From positions 18,485,879 through 18,549,878 of the forward strand of contig JARZZO010000003.1 in NCBI GenBank assembly GCA_030544215.1: a stretch of 64,000 bases of DNA, written 5' to 3'. The position numbers and the translations under genes are program-made. Origin of the DNA: Zantedeschia hybrid cultivar. Taxonomy: Eukaryota > Streptophyta > Magnoliopsida > Alismatales > Araceae. The notes below the pieces were generated by a model, which saw only the letters and a list, made by a program, of their open reading frames with translations, had not been told where the DNA came from and ran no database searches. Positions 22,752-34,389 of the stretch are shown here, in pieces (within the stretch, counting starts at the first letter, position 1; every line of letters starts with the position of its first letter).

Positions 22752-23853
22752 TGATGAGGCAGAATCTGATTCGGCCCATTATAACAAGCCCAAATCCCGT
22801 TCAGCCCAACAGCAACAGTACTAGGCCCTCCGGGAGCCTTCGGCCCGTCAGCGGCCCACCAGCAGCCTTCGGCCCATAAGCGGCACCGTCGCTCCCGGCC
22901 CAACAGGCTTCAGCCCGTCAGCGGCCCACTAGCCTACGGCCCGGGAGCAGCACGGCAGCCCATGGCCCAACAGGTTTCGGCCCATCAGCGGCCCAACCCC
23001 CTTCGGCCCGGTAGCCGAATCCGGCCCACTCCGGTGGCGGATCGGGCACTATGGCGGTTTATCAGTAAGCCCTAATTTAGTCCTATATCGGCTGCCACCG
23101 TTAACCATCCGCTATCCTCTGCTATAAATACCCCGCTATTTATTGCCAAAGGTATGGAATGGATGCTTCCCCAAGCCTCCGAGACCCTTAAAGGACTACT
23201 GTCCGAAAAGCATTAAAGCTGCTCTCTTTGCCTTCTAAATTGAATCTTCTTCAGGAGCTAACTTGACTGTCGGAGGGGGATCCCTAGGGATAACGCCCGG
23301 GACTCCTGCTGACTGGTTCTTCTTCTTCTTTCCCTCCTGCAGGGACTCGGTTCGAATCATCGCCGACCTTCCCAAGTCGGTATCGGCCGCCGACTTCGGA
23401 TTCCTCTCCCTGGTCTCGACGCCGTACGCCGGCTGTCCCAAGACAGGAGACTCGGTCTCGCGCTGAAGGAGCTTTCGGGCTCACTATCCAAGAGCAAGCC
23501 CACTCCGAGTCGCCCTCGGCCTCGGACCTTCGGCTTCGGCTTCGTCGCCTGTCGACGAGCAGACGGAAGAAGACTCATCCGCGCCGCTCCTTCGTCCGCC
23601 GAAGGAGCTTCGGCCCAAGACAGGAGACTCGGACAGGAGACTCGGTCTCGCGCTGAAGGAGCTTTCGGGCTCACTATCCAAGAACAAGCCCGCTCCGAGT
23701 CACCTCCGGCCTCGGACTCCCGGCTCCGCCTCTGCATCCCTCGCCTTCCGGATCCCCGTCGGGCCCCTTCAAACACCGATCCGGCCCAGCTCCGGATCCT
23801 CTTCTTCGGATTCCAGCTCCGGAATCCGGTCGTGATAGATCCAGTCTACATCA
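22752..23853 (+). repeat. 5' LTR of Tat element
   Basis: 1102 bp, TG...CA. The first 300 bp are rich in short CGGCCCA-type words. A TATA box lies at 23123. The downstream part contains an internal direct duplication: a block beginning caagacaggagactcgg near 23436 recurs near 23618 with small changes. Confidence 0.95.
23123..23130 (+). promoter_or_regulatory. TATA box of Tat LTR promoter
   Basis: TATAAATA in the middle of the 5' LTR; the same word is at 34761-34768 in the 3' LTR. It would start the genomic RNA that carries gag-pol. Confidence 0.7.
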
Positions 23854-23854
23854 C

Positions 23855-23873
23855 TTGGTGCCGTCTGTGGGAA
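23855..23873 (+). other. Primer binding site of Tat element
   Basis: TTGGTGCCGTCTGTGGGAA starts two bases after the LTR end. The TGGxGCCGT form is typical of Tat/Athila-like elements primed by tRNA-Asp; the exact tRNA was not verified. Confidence 0.7.
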
Positions 23874-23889
23874 ACCAACAAAACAAGTC

Positions 23890-26800
23890 ATGTCTCAGCG
23901 ACCTGTGACCCGACGATCCGGACAAAGCGAAGCAGAAGCGCGGGAGGCCTCGGCGCAGATGCTGCCTTCCGAAGGCGCATCTTCTGCCCCGCCGAACCTG
24001 CCTCTACCAACCATACCGGAGTCTCTCGGCTCGGAAGATCGAGTGGGGGTGCTCCAGCAGCAGATGGCAACGCTGGCCGCTGCCGTCACGTCCCTAGCGC
24101 CTCTTCAGGAGATGGTGTCCGCCATCGTCCAGCGCATGGGACTGACGGGGCAGCTTCCCCAGCAGGCGCCGCTCCCCCCACTCTACCCAGTACAAGACGC
24201 CCGGTTCCGGCCGGTGCCTGCGCCAGTTTCTCTCGACGAAACCGCGGCGGCGCGCAGCGAGCCCTCAGCGCTACCTGCCCGAGCTCCCCGCGCCGATCGT
24301 CTGACAGAGCAGGATTATGCTTCGTCGGAGTACCGTCTGGCCCGGACCGGAGGACAATCCGTCGCCACCTCAACTGCCCCGGACCTGGACCGGCGGCTGA
24401 CGACGATGCACAAAGAGATGCAGCAGATGGTGTCCCGGCCTCACGGGGCGCCCCTCGCCAGCACCATCCTGGAGCAGACCCCGTTCACGGCGGAGCTCCT
24501 GGCCACCGAGGTGCCCCCCAGCTTCAAGCTACCGAAGGGCCCTCTCTACGACAGAATGACAGATCCAGTCTGTCATTTCCAGAGATTCAACGCCTACCTC
24601 CGGGTTCGAGGGATCTCCGAGGCAGTCCGCTGCCGTCTTTTCCCCCTCACCCTCGAAAAAATCGCCTTCACTTGGTTCGAGACATTGGCCCCCAACTCCA
24701 TCCACTCCCTAGTCCAGTTGGGCCAATTGTTCATCGACCAGTTCTATGATGCCACCCGGCAGTGCAAGACCTCCGCCAGCCTGCTGGCCATCTGGCAAGG
24801 CCCCGCCGAGACTCTCCAAGAGTACTTCACCAAGTTCCGGACCGAGGCCGCCCAGATCCCGAACCTCGACAGCTCGATCGCGGTCTCGGCCGTGATCAGC
24901 GGGTGCCGGGACGAGGGACTCCTCGGCTCCATTGGGAAGCGCCATCCCCCTACCTTCCAGGACCTCGTGGCCCGGGCCCATAAGTACATCAACCGGGAGG
25001 CCCTGATGCTGTCCAGGGGTAAAGGCGCAGCCGAAGCCGCCTCGGCACCTGCTCCTCAGGTGGTCCGATCTCGGCCTGAAGACCAAGAGCCCTCCCGTAA
25101 GCGATTTCGCCGGGAGGACTGGGACAGGGAGAGGCGACGGGACCCGCAGCCGCGGTACCTACCCTTACCTGCTCCCCCTTCCCGAATGCTCATGGAGGTG
25201 AAGGGCATGCTCCGACGGCCTGATCGCATCAAGACCGACCCTCGCCGAAGGGATCCCGGCAGGTACTGTGAATACCACCGGGAGATCGGCCACACGACGG
25301 ATGAGTGCCGGCAGCTCCGGGAGGAGATCGACCGCATCATCCGGGAGGGAAGATTGCCGCAGTACCGACGGGAGCAGCCGCCGCAACAGAACCGGGACGT
25401 CCCTGCAGCGCCCAGGCAACAGCAGCCCCCGGCGATAGAAGCCGCTCCTCCGCCAAAAGCCACCTCGGCCCCGGTAGAGTCATCCCATCAAAGACCCAGT
25501 TCTGGGTCTATCATGATGATATCCGGAGGGCCGGGGGAAGGATCAAGGCCACGGCAGTGCAACACAGTAGCGGCGGTTGACGGCGAACCGAAGCGGCCTC
25601 GTCTGGAAGACATCACCTTCGGCGCCGAGGACCTGACTGATGTTCAGGTCCCTCATGACGCCGCTCTCGTCGTCAATGCTGTAATAAATAGCTATGATGT
25701 ACATAGAATCTTTGTGGATAATGGAAGTGCCCCAAACATCTTGTTTTATGACTGTTTTGAGAAATTGGGATTGAGTGAGGCTAATATGAAGCCTCACCGG
25801 GGCCCCCTCTTCGGTTTTAACGGCTCGCCCTGCCGAGTAGAGGGTATTGTCCGACTTCCTGTAACCTTAGGCTCCGCCCCCCGGCAGTTAACCGTTGAAA
25901 CGGACTTTGCCGTTGTAAAGATCGAGTCAGCCTACAACGCCATATTCGGCCGAAGGCTCATCGGCGGAGTCGGAGCCGTGCCTTCGTCCTTCCATCAGAA
26001 GCTGAAATTTCATACCAGCCATGGAATAGGCGAGGCCAAAGGGAACCAAGAAGCAGCCCGACAGTGCTACATGATTTCGGTCAAGGGGAAGACAGCAGTC
26101 GAAACCCTAACGATCGAGTCATCGGCCGAGGCATCTCCGGGAGAAGCACTCCTCGCCGTCCCTGTTCCGGGAGGCGAAGGACGAGTCTTGATGATAGGCT
26201 CCGGCCTGGAAAGGGGTGAAGCAGAGAAGCTTACCGAGTTCTTGAAAAAGAATCTCGACGTCTTCGCCTGGTCTCCGGCGGACATACCCGGGGTTGACCC
26301 GGAGGTAGCAAAGCACCGACTCCATACCGATCCCGACCAGCCCCCGGTAAAGCAGAAGCGGCGCACCTTCAATCAGGAAAGGAGGGCCGCCATCCAAGCC
26401 GAAGTGCAGAAGGGGCTGGACGCCGGACACCTCCGAGAGGTGCACCATCCGGACTGGATCGCCAACGTGGTCATGGTGCCCAAGAAAGATGGCAAATGGC
26501 GTATGTGCGTGGACTTCACCAACCTCAACAAGGCCTGTCCGATGGACAGTTTTCCGCTGCCTCGGATAGACCAGGTGGTGGACGCGACTTCCGGCCATGA
26601 GCTTTTAAGCTTCCTCGACGCCTATTCAGGCTACCACCAGATCCGGATGCATCCGGACGATGAGAGCAAGACCAGCTTCACGACCGATTTGGGCCTGTAC
26701 TGCTATACCCGAATGCCCTTCGGTCTGAAGAACGCCGGCGCGACATATCAGCGCCTGGTCAACAGAGTATTCGTCACACAACTCGGCCGAAACATGGAGG

Positions 26801-29394
26801 TCTATATATACGACATGTTGGTCAAGAGCCGCGTTGCTGCAGAGCATCTGGCCGACTTGGCCGAGACTTTCTCCGCCCTTAGGCGGTACAAGATGAAGCT
26901 AAACCCGGCCAAGTGCGCCTTCGGGGTAGCCTCCAGCAAGTTCCTCGGCTACATGGTCACTCACCGAGGGGTGGAGGCTAATCCCGAGAAGGTTTCGGCC
27001 ATCATGTAGATGCGACCCCCGGCAAACCTCCGAGAGGTACAGAAGCTGAACGGGAGGATCGCAGCCCTCAGCCGCTTCATGTCAAGGGCGGCCGACTACT
27101 GTTTCCCCTTCTTCAAGCTGCTGAAGAAGGCAAACAACTTTGACTGGACGGAGGAGTACCAGACAGCCTTCAATCAGCTGAAGGCCTACCTCTCCAAAGT
27201 CCCCATCTTGTCCAAACCGGTTCCCGGGGAACCTCTGAGCTTGTACCTTGCAGTCTCCGAGACGGCTCTCAGCGCCGTCCTCGTCCGAGAGCAGGAGGGC
27301 GTTCAGAAGCCCGTTTATTACACCAGCCGAGCCCTTCAAGGAGCAGAACTCCGGTACCTAGCCCTGGAGAAGTTGGCTCTAGCCCTCGTCTCGTCCGCGA
27401 GGAGGCTCCGGCCGTACTTTCTGGCCCATTCCGTAAAGGTCCTCACCGACCAGCCCCTGAGGCAGATTCTTTCCCGGCCGGAGGTGTCCGGCAGGCTGGC
27501 GAAGTGGGCGATCGAGCTAGGGGAGTTCGACATCTCCTACGCCCCTCGGGTAGCAATAAAAGCCCAGGCGTTGGCAGACTTCATCGCTGAGCTTACCCCC
27601 GGCACCTCCGCGACACCTCGGCTGGCACCCGACGTGGTCGAAGCCGAGGCTACTTCGGCTCCTGCGCCGACAGACGAATGGCGACTGTTCGTCGACGGCT
27701 CCGCGTGCTCCACGGGCAGCGGCGCCGGATGGATCCTGGCATCGCCCGAAGGGGTCGTCACGGAGTACGCCCTGCGTTTCTCCTTTCCAGCAACCAACAA
27801 TGCCGCCGAGTACGAAGCTCTCATCTCCGGCCTCCGGGCCGCGAAGAAGCTCGGCGCCCGGAACCTGAAAGCCTTCAGCGATTCCCAGTTGATCGCCGGC
27901 CACATCTCCGGGGAGTACGAGGTTCGGGACGCGGTGATGGCATCTTATCTCCAGGTGACTCGCAAGATCCTCACCCAATTCGATTCTTATGAAATCGTGA
28001 GGATCCCGAGAGCCGAGAATACCCGGGCCGATGCTCTTTCCCGGCTGGCGTCAACCCAAGACGGGGGTGGAGGCCGAATGATCCTCGTCGAGGAGCTTGC
28101 CGAACCAAGCCTCGGCGAAACCGAAGCCATACAAGTCACTGAGGTCGAGGCCGAGACGTGGATGACCCCCCTCGTCGCTTTCCTTCTCCAAGGAGAAGTC
28201 CCGCCAGATCCGAGGGAGGTGAAGCACATCCGACAGCGCTCATCCCACTTCCTTCTTCTGGACGGGGTGCTGTACAAGAAATCCTTCGGCCGACCACTGC
28301 TGCGGTGCCTCGGCCCGGCTGAAGCTGACTACGCCGCAAGAGAAGTCTATGAAGGGGTATGCGGGGCGCATGCGGGAGGAAGGGCCCTGGCTCACAAGCT
28401 CCTGAGGCAAGGCTACTGGTGGCCAACACTCCGAGAGGACGCTTTAGCCCTCGTGCGGCGCTGTGACCAGTGCCAGAGGTTCAACTCCCTCATTCACCAG
28501 GCAGCCACCCTTCTGACCCCCTTGTCCGATCCCTGGCCTTTCGCCCAATGGGGAATCGACCTCCTGGGACCTTTTCCCGTCGCCACCGGCCAAAGAAAGT
28601 TCCTCATCGTGGCGGTCGATTACTTCACCAAGTGGGTCGAAGCCAAACCCCTCGCGTCAATAACCGATAGCAATGCATGGAACTTCGTGTGGAAGTCCAT
28701 CATTTGCCGGTTCGGCATCCCTCGGGCCATCATCTCTGACAATGGAAAGCAATTTGACAGCCGACGATTCAGCGACAACTGCGCCAGCTTCGGCATACTT
28801 CACAAATTCACTTCAGTGGCGCATCCTCGAGCAAACGGCCAAGCCGAAGTCACTAACCGAAGCCTCCTGCAGGGATTGAAAACCCGCCTCGGCGAGGCTA
28901 AAGGCCGATGGGTGGAGGAGCTGCCGAGCGTTCTGTGGGCCTATGGGACGACGAGCCGAACCCCCACCGGCGAAACTCCTTTTCGCATGGCCTATGGGAT
29001 AGAGGCCGTTATTCCAGTGGAAATCGGCCTTCCTTCTCCCAGGGTCGTTGCTTACAGTCCGTAGGCCAACGAGGAAGGTTTGAGAGACCACTTGGACCTC
29101 ATTGAAGAGACCCGAGACAAAGCTCGTATCCGGCTGGCGGCTTATCAACAGCGCATGGCCAAATACCACAACACTCGAGTAAAGCCCCGAAGCTTTGAAG
29201 TAGGGAGCCTCGTGTTGAGGAATGCTCATGCTTCTAAGCCAGCCGAAGCCTCAGGGAAGCTTGCCCCCAACTGGGAGGGGCCATATCGGGTCAGAGAAGT
29301 GATCAGGCGTGGAGCTTACCGGTTGGAGACCCTTTCGGGCCAACCTCTTCCTCGCACCTGGAATGTAGAGCGCCTTCGGCGTTATTATATGTAA
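23890..29394 (+). pseudogene. gag-pol: Tat gag-pol polyprotein, inactivated
   Basis: One frame of 1835 codons runs from ATG 23890 to TAA 29394. In order: gag core (about residues 215-385), CxxHxxxxHxxxxC knuckle (460-473), protease with DNGSA at 610, reverse transcriptase (FLDAYSGYHQI present), a degenerate RT-linked RNase H, a second RNase H (FVDGSA, then NNAAEYEAL, then SDSQL), and integrase with an H/C zinc region and a D1557, D1617, E1653 triad (DD35E). Defects: TAG at 27007-27009 between RT and RNase H, TAG at 29062-29064 after the integrase core, and Tyr at residue 974 in place of the first Asp of the RT YxDD motif. Both TAGs stand where Gln is plausible (CAG to TAG), as expected from deamination of methylated CHG cytosine. 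Confidence 0.93.
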
Positions 29395-29472
29395 GTCACC
29401 TCTCCCAGGCTTTCAGCCGGAGGGTATGAATAAAGAACTCTCTTGTTCAGGAAACTTGTTGTTGTTTTCTCT

Positions 29473-30690
29473 AAGTTCGTGTAAACCGTATCGGGAGTGG
29501 CTTCGGCCATGCAAACCGTACCGGGAGCGGCATGGTTCTCTTAAAGTCCGCAAGTCCTTCGATCCGACGAATGACTTCGGCCATGTAATCCGAATCAGGA
29601 CGCGGCATGGTTTTCTCTAAGTCCGTGTAAACCGTATCGGGAGTGGCTTCGGCCATGCAAACCGTACCGGGAGCGGCATGGTTCTCTTAAAGTCCGCAAG
29701 TCCTTCGATCCGACGAATGGCTTCGGCCATGTAATCCGGATCAGGACGCGGCATGGTTTTCTCTAAGTCCGTGTAAACCGTATCGGGAGTGGCTTCGGCC
29801 ATGCAAACCGTACCGGGAGCGGCATGGTTCTCTTAAAGTCCGCAAGTCCTTCGATCCCACGAATGGCTTCGGCCATGTAATCCGGATCAGGACGCGGCAT
29901 GGTTTTCTCTAAGTCCGTGTAAACCGTATCGGGAGTGGCTTCGGCCATGCAAACCGTACCGGGAGCGGCATGGTTCTCTTAAAGTCCGCAAGTCCTTCGA
30001 TCCCACGAATGGCTTCGGCCATGTAATCCGGATCAGGACGCGGCATGGTTTTCTCTAAGTCCGTGTAAACCGTATCGGGAGTGGCTTCGGCCATGCAAAC
30101 CGTACCGGGAGCGGCATGGTTCTCTTAAAGTCCGCAAGTCCTTCGATCCGACGAATGACTTCGGCCATGTAATCCGGATCAGGACGCGGCATGGTTTTCT
30201 CTAAGTCCGTGTAAACCGTATCGGGAGTGGCTTCGGCCATGCAAACCGTACCGGGAGCGGCATGGTTCTCTTAAAGTCCGCAAGTCCTTCGATCCGACGA
30301 ATGGCTTCGGCCATGTAATCCGGATCAGGACGCGGCATGGTTTTTTCTAAGTCCGTGTAAACCGTATCGGGAGTGGCTTCGGCCATGCAAACCGTACCGG
30401 GAGCGGCATGGTTCTCTTAAAGTCCGCAAGTCCTTCGATCCCACGAATGGCTTCGGCCATGTAATCCGGATCAGGACGCGGCATGGTTTTCTCTAAGTCC
30501 GTGTAAACCGTATCGGGAGTGGCCTCGGCCATGCAAACCGTACCGGGAGCGGCATGATCCTCTTAAAGTCCGCAAATCCTTCGATCCGACGGATGGCTTC
30601 GGCCATAAAATCCGGATCAGGACGCGGCATGGTATTCTCTAAGTCTGCATAAGACGAAGCGGGAGCGGCTTCGGCCACAGGAGCCGCATC
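29473..30690 (+). repeat. 146-bp tandem array in Tat 3' region
   Basis: Eight units start every 146 bp (29473, 29619, 29765, 29911, 30057, 30203, 30349, 30495), with a ninth partial unit. Each unit is itself a diverged dimer of about 70 and 76 bp sharing TTCGGCCATG and CGGCATGGTT. Diagnostic changes give the order A-B-C-C-A-B-C-D, so a multi-unit block was duplicated. The array lies between pol and the antisense gene, where Tat elements often carry tandem repeats that can seed satellites. Unit 8 is the most diverged and grades into unique sequence. Confidence 0.93.
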
Positions 30691-30952
30691 TAAAGCAGCC
30701 TTATCTGCTGGCAAGATTCTATCAACGCCCTATCCGAACCTACATCGGGTCTTGGCTTCGCAAACTATAGCGAACGACGGAAAGATCTCGGATTTCAGAA
30801 AGGCCAGATCCACTCGTCATGCAGAAAACAACAAGGTAAAGCCAAAAACATTCCTTGTATTCACAAACGAAAGGAAGTACAAACTCGGCCATATGCCTGG
30901 CCGAAGGCTTACATAAGTGGAAAAGCAAAAACCGGGGGGCGGGACCCTCGTA

Positions 30953-33506
30953 TCAGCCCTCGACGACTCCTTCCTCCTTCGCTTCGACTGCGCCTTGGCC
31001 GGGAGAGGGAGAAGGAGAGTCGACGATCTGCACCGCTTCAGGAGCGGCAGCCTCGGCGGGGGCCTCCTCGGCGGGGTCCTCCTCGGCGGTCTCGACTTCA
31101 TCTTCAGCGACTGGAGGCGAGGCCCTCTCAGCCATAAGATCCTTCCACCAGGATAGGAGCTCCCTGGCTTCCTCGCCCATCGGCAGGGCGACCCCGGTCA
31201 AATTGACGCTCGGGCAGGCCCTCTGGGCGACAGCCAGTCCGAGGTCGAAGACCGAAGAAGACGCTAGCAGCTGGGCTTGGAGGATCTCTCGGGCGTAGTC
31301 ACGCCCGGCCTTGTAATCGGCTACGGCCGACTCCGCCACCTCTTCCAGTTCATGCTTCAAGGCCGAGACCTCCTCGGCGTGGCGGCGCTTCTCCGAAGCC
31401 CGCCGGGACTCCTTGTCCTGGATCTGGGCCTTGAGGGCCCGGATCTCAGTCTGAGCCGCAGCAAGCTCGCCCTCGGCCTTCTCCTTCTCCCGCTCGGCCT
31501 TCGCCTTGGCCTCGGCGGCAGCACGGGCCTCTGCTGCCCTCTCCTCTAGTTGCGCCCGCGCCCGGCCGCTCGCGGTTGCGAGCCTATCAACCAAGGGCTC
31601 GATGCGGGGCGCCGCCGAGGTACCTTCACCCGAACCGGCCGGATCCTCCTCGGCCTCCAGAAGTTTGAGCCGGAGCAGCTCCTGATGATGCATCAGGATG
31701 CTACCCGTCACCGCAGCCTGCAGACCGAAAGCAGATAAGGGTTAGAAGATCAAGACAGCTAAGAAAAGCTAGGTTGAAGAATTTTCGGACTTCTTACCTG
31801 GACCGCCAACCGGGCGCTCATCGCCGCCAGGTCGGTAATCGAATGATCCTTCAGCTCTTCGAAAGCTGAAGGAAGGGTGAGGCTGCTGAGCAGACGGAGG
31901 CATGTCTGCGGGTCCTCCATGCTCTCATCTTTGTACACCCCCGGCTCGGGGTGCCACCATTCGCGTTGCGCCCGGGGCGCCCGCGACCCAGCGCCTCCGT
32001 CATCGGCCCCTGCCGATACGGCCGGAGGGGAGTCGCCCCTCGACGCCTCGGGAGATGCCAGCCTTGCAGCCCTTCGGGCCCCGGCGCTCCTTCTGACCAG
32101 CGGAGCCACCTCCGCCTCTTCGGCCTCCTCTACCCGGGGGCGCTTCGACGCTCGGCCGCCCCTTCGAGCGGCGAACTTTGTCTTCTGCTCCCTCTCGAGA
32201 GCAGCAGCGGCCGCGCGGCCCTCAGCGGAGGCCGCAGTCCTCGGGACCCCGCCTCTGGTCCTCGGAACTCCAGCACCTCGGCCAGACCTGCCTGCCGCTT
32301 GCAGGGCCGGTGCCCGGCCTGAACCGCGCTGATCGGATATCAGGGCGAGGAGGTCGTCGAGCCCGGCCATTGCTGCAAGCAGGAGCGACGTGTTAGAAAC
32401 GAAACAGTTATCGAGTGCAAATACAAAGCCGACTTACCCTCGGCCGAAACTTCATCAGCATCCTCAGCCGGAAGAGCTTCGGCCGGAGGAGCGGCAGCCC
32501 TTCCTCCGCGGCCTTGCGGAGTCTCCCCGGGAGGAAGATAAGGGAAGGCCCGCGCTGGATCGGACCGGGGATCCGGCCACACCCCGGCGTTCACCAGCCG
32601 CTCCGACGCGCTGAGGAGCCCCCAGATGTCGTACGGGGCCATAACCTGGACATGGCCCACGAGAGTGCTCTGCACAGGGGTCAGAGCAGGAGGGTCCGAG
32701 AGGCCTGCGGCCAGCGGCGCCCATTCGGTAGGAAAGGGCCACACGCCCTTCTCGTTCTCCGGCAGAGAGACGAAGATGAACTTCCTCTTCCAGCCGTGGA
32801 TGGACGAGGGCTTCTCGGAGAAGATGCTTCGGCCGACCCGAGGGACGAAGCAGTACCACTCAGACTTCCCCTGCCTTTGGATTTTGAAGAGATAACGGAA
32901 GACATTGATGGAAGGGCGGATCTTTATACGAGCGAAGACGCTCAAAAATCCGTACACAGTACGCCAAGAATTGGGAAAGAGCTGAGACGGGGCCAGCCCG
33001 TAGAAGCTAAGGAGATTAATGACGAAGGTGGGAAGAGGAAGACGGAAGCCTGCCTCGAAGCTGTCAACATAGATGGAGAAGGAGCTCGGGCGGACAGTAT
33101 TGGCCCTGGTGGCGGAATCAGGCCGATGGGGGGTCGTCCAGGAAGGAAGCTGAAAGTAAGAAACTAAGTTCCTCACCTCTACGTCCGAAAGGGCGCAGGA
33201 TGCTTCCGAAGCAATGTCCGGAAGGCGGCATTCCGAGGTGGAAGCCTGGCCTGAGTTCCGGACCTCCTGGGCAGCCTCGGCCTCGGAAGCCTCGGCCCCG
33301 GAAGCCTCGGCCCCAAAAACCTCGGCCTCGGAGACCTCCGCCCCAGAAGTCTCGGACCCCTCAGTCCCGGAGTTTTCAGGCTCCCCAGACATTGCGGAAG
33401 CAAGGGAATTCGAGGCGAGAGGATCTGACAGAGAAGACTTGGGAGAGTGGGAAGGAGTAATCTCCTCGTCCGAAGGAGTAATCTCGCTGGAAGGGCTCCG
33501 GACCAT
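30953..33506 (-). CDS. Antisense Tat gene, three exons, 802 residues
   Basis: On the minus strand, exon 1 is 33506-32438, exon 2 32372-31798 and exon 3 31717-30953, with GT-AG introns of 65 bp (donor G|GTAAGT, acceptor CTTGCAG) and 80 bp (donor CAG|GTAAGA, acceptor TCTGCAG). Phases match and the joined frame is open for 803 codons including TGA. Residues 1-100 are Ser/Glu-rich with an acidic SEAEVFGAEAS-type repeat. Residues 105-270 form a conserved domain (FEAGFRLPLPTFVINLLSFYG, then LAPSQLFPNSWR) of the type called putative gypsy-type transposon or Transposase_28. Residues about 600-680 form a long charged coiled coil. Such antisense frames are known from Tat elements; their role is unknown. 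This copy is open although gag-pol is broken. Confidence 0.85.
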
Positions 33507-33771
33507 AAGGCCGCGAGGGGGAAAAAGGAGGCCAAAGCTTACTCGCAGGAAGGGGGAGGGAGTCTCTCCTGAACCGAATGCTGCCTCAAGCCTCCAAGCT
33601 CCACCAGCGATGCGCTCTGAGGAACGGAGAACCTCCCACGGTGGCCGGCGAGCTCGGACGAAGCCTTCAGGAAGTTAGCCTTTCGCTGGAGAAGGAATAA
33701 GAGTTCGGATGATCGTAAGGGAAACGCAAGCGCAGCAGCAAGAAGAAGAACAGTGCCCTGCTGAGGGCTTG

Positions 33772-34026
33772 TATTTATAAGTCCATTCGAAGCGCCTCCT
33801 GCCGAAGCCAACGGCCGAGATCATCCCGCTCGTCCCCTCGCTCCTCTCGGATGCCCGCCACGTGCACCGTCCTTCGGCAATGATGACGGACCGGCTCCGG
33901 AACTTGAAGCAGAGCGATCAACGGCCGAGAGCGCTCCGACCCTTCGGCTAACCTCTCGGATGCCCGCCACGTGTCCCGATCCGCGTGCGACGAAGGGAAC
34001 GGCGGCAATCCAAGTGGAGCCTCGGG
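33772..34026 (-). promoter_or_regulatory. Promoter of antisense Tat gene with duplicated G-boxes
   Basis: A minus-strand TATAAATA lies at 33779-33772, about 270 bp before the antisense ATG. Upstream of it a 109-bp block (about 33809-33917) is tandemly repeated (about 33918-34026). Both copies carry CAACGGCCGAGA and a CACGTG G-box (33859-33864 and 33968-33973), a site for plant bHLH/bZIP factors. Promoter function is inferred. Confidence 0.6.
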
Positions 34027-34373
34027 CAGAGAGCCGAGGCGATCCGCGACCCGCGAGCGGTCAGGATCCTTTTGTGTTTTTGACGGAGCGGCTGGATGCG
34101 CGACGCGTGTCCCTTGCTTCCTCGCGAGACGACGCGCCATCCCGTCCATTTAATGAAGCCTGACACGAATCAGAGGGCTCGGCCCTTCGGCTTCTGAGCT
34201 CTGAGCCTTCGTCACCACTCCGAGCGAAGACGGAGCAACCGCGTAGCCCTCGGCCGACCGAGGGCACCCTCTTCCCAGTGAAAAGAGAACAGAGCTTCGG
34301 GTAAGACACCTGTTATGACACTCTTCTGACAACTTCGGGCTATACTCTCGCCATCTCAGAACTGAGGAAGACA

Positions 34374-34386
34374 AGAGTGGGGGGCT
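34374..34386 (+). other. Polypurine tract of Tat element
   Basis: A purine run (agagtggggggc) ends a few bases before the 3' LTR start at 34390, the normal position for priming plus-strand DNA. Confidence 0.75.
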
Positions 34387-34389
34387 ATG

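Noticed and set aside
29471..30532. Series of identical 61-codon minus-strand frames
   Set aside because: They are one frame repeated by the 146-bp tandem array; the period is not a multiple of three and there is no promoter or splice evidence.
29473..30690. Regular repeats reminiscent of a CRISPR array
   Set aside because: Units are fully tandem with no unique spacers, inside a plant retrotransposon.
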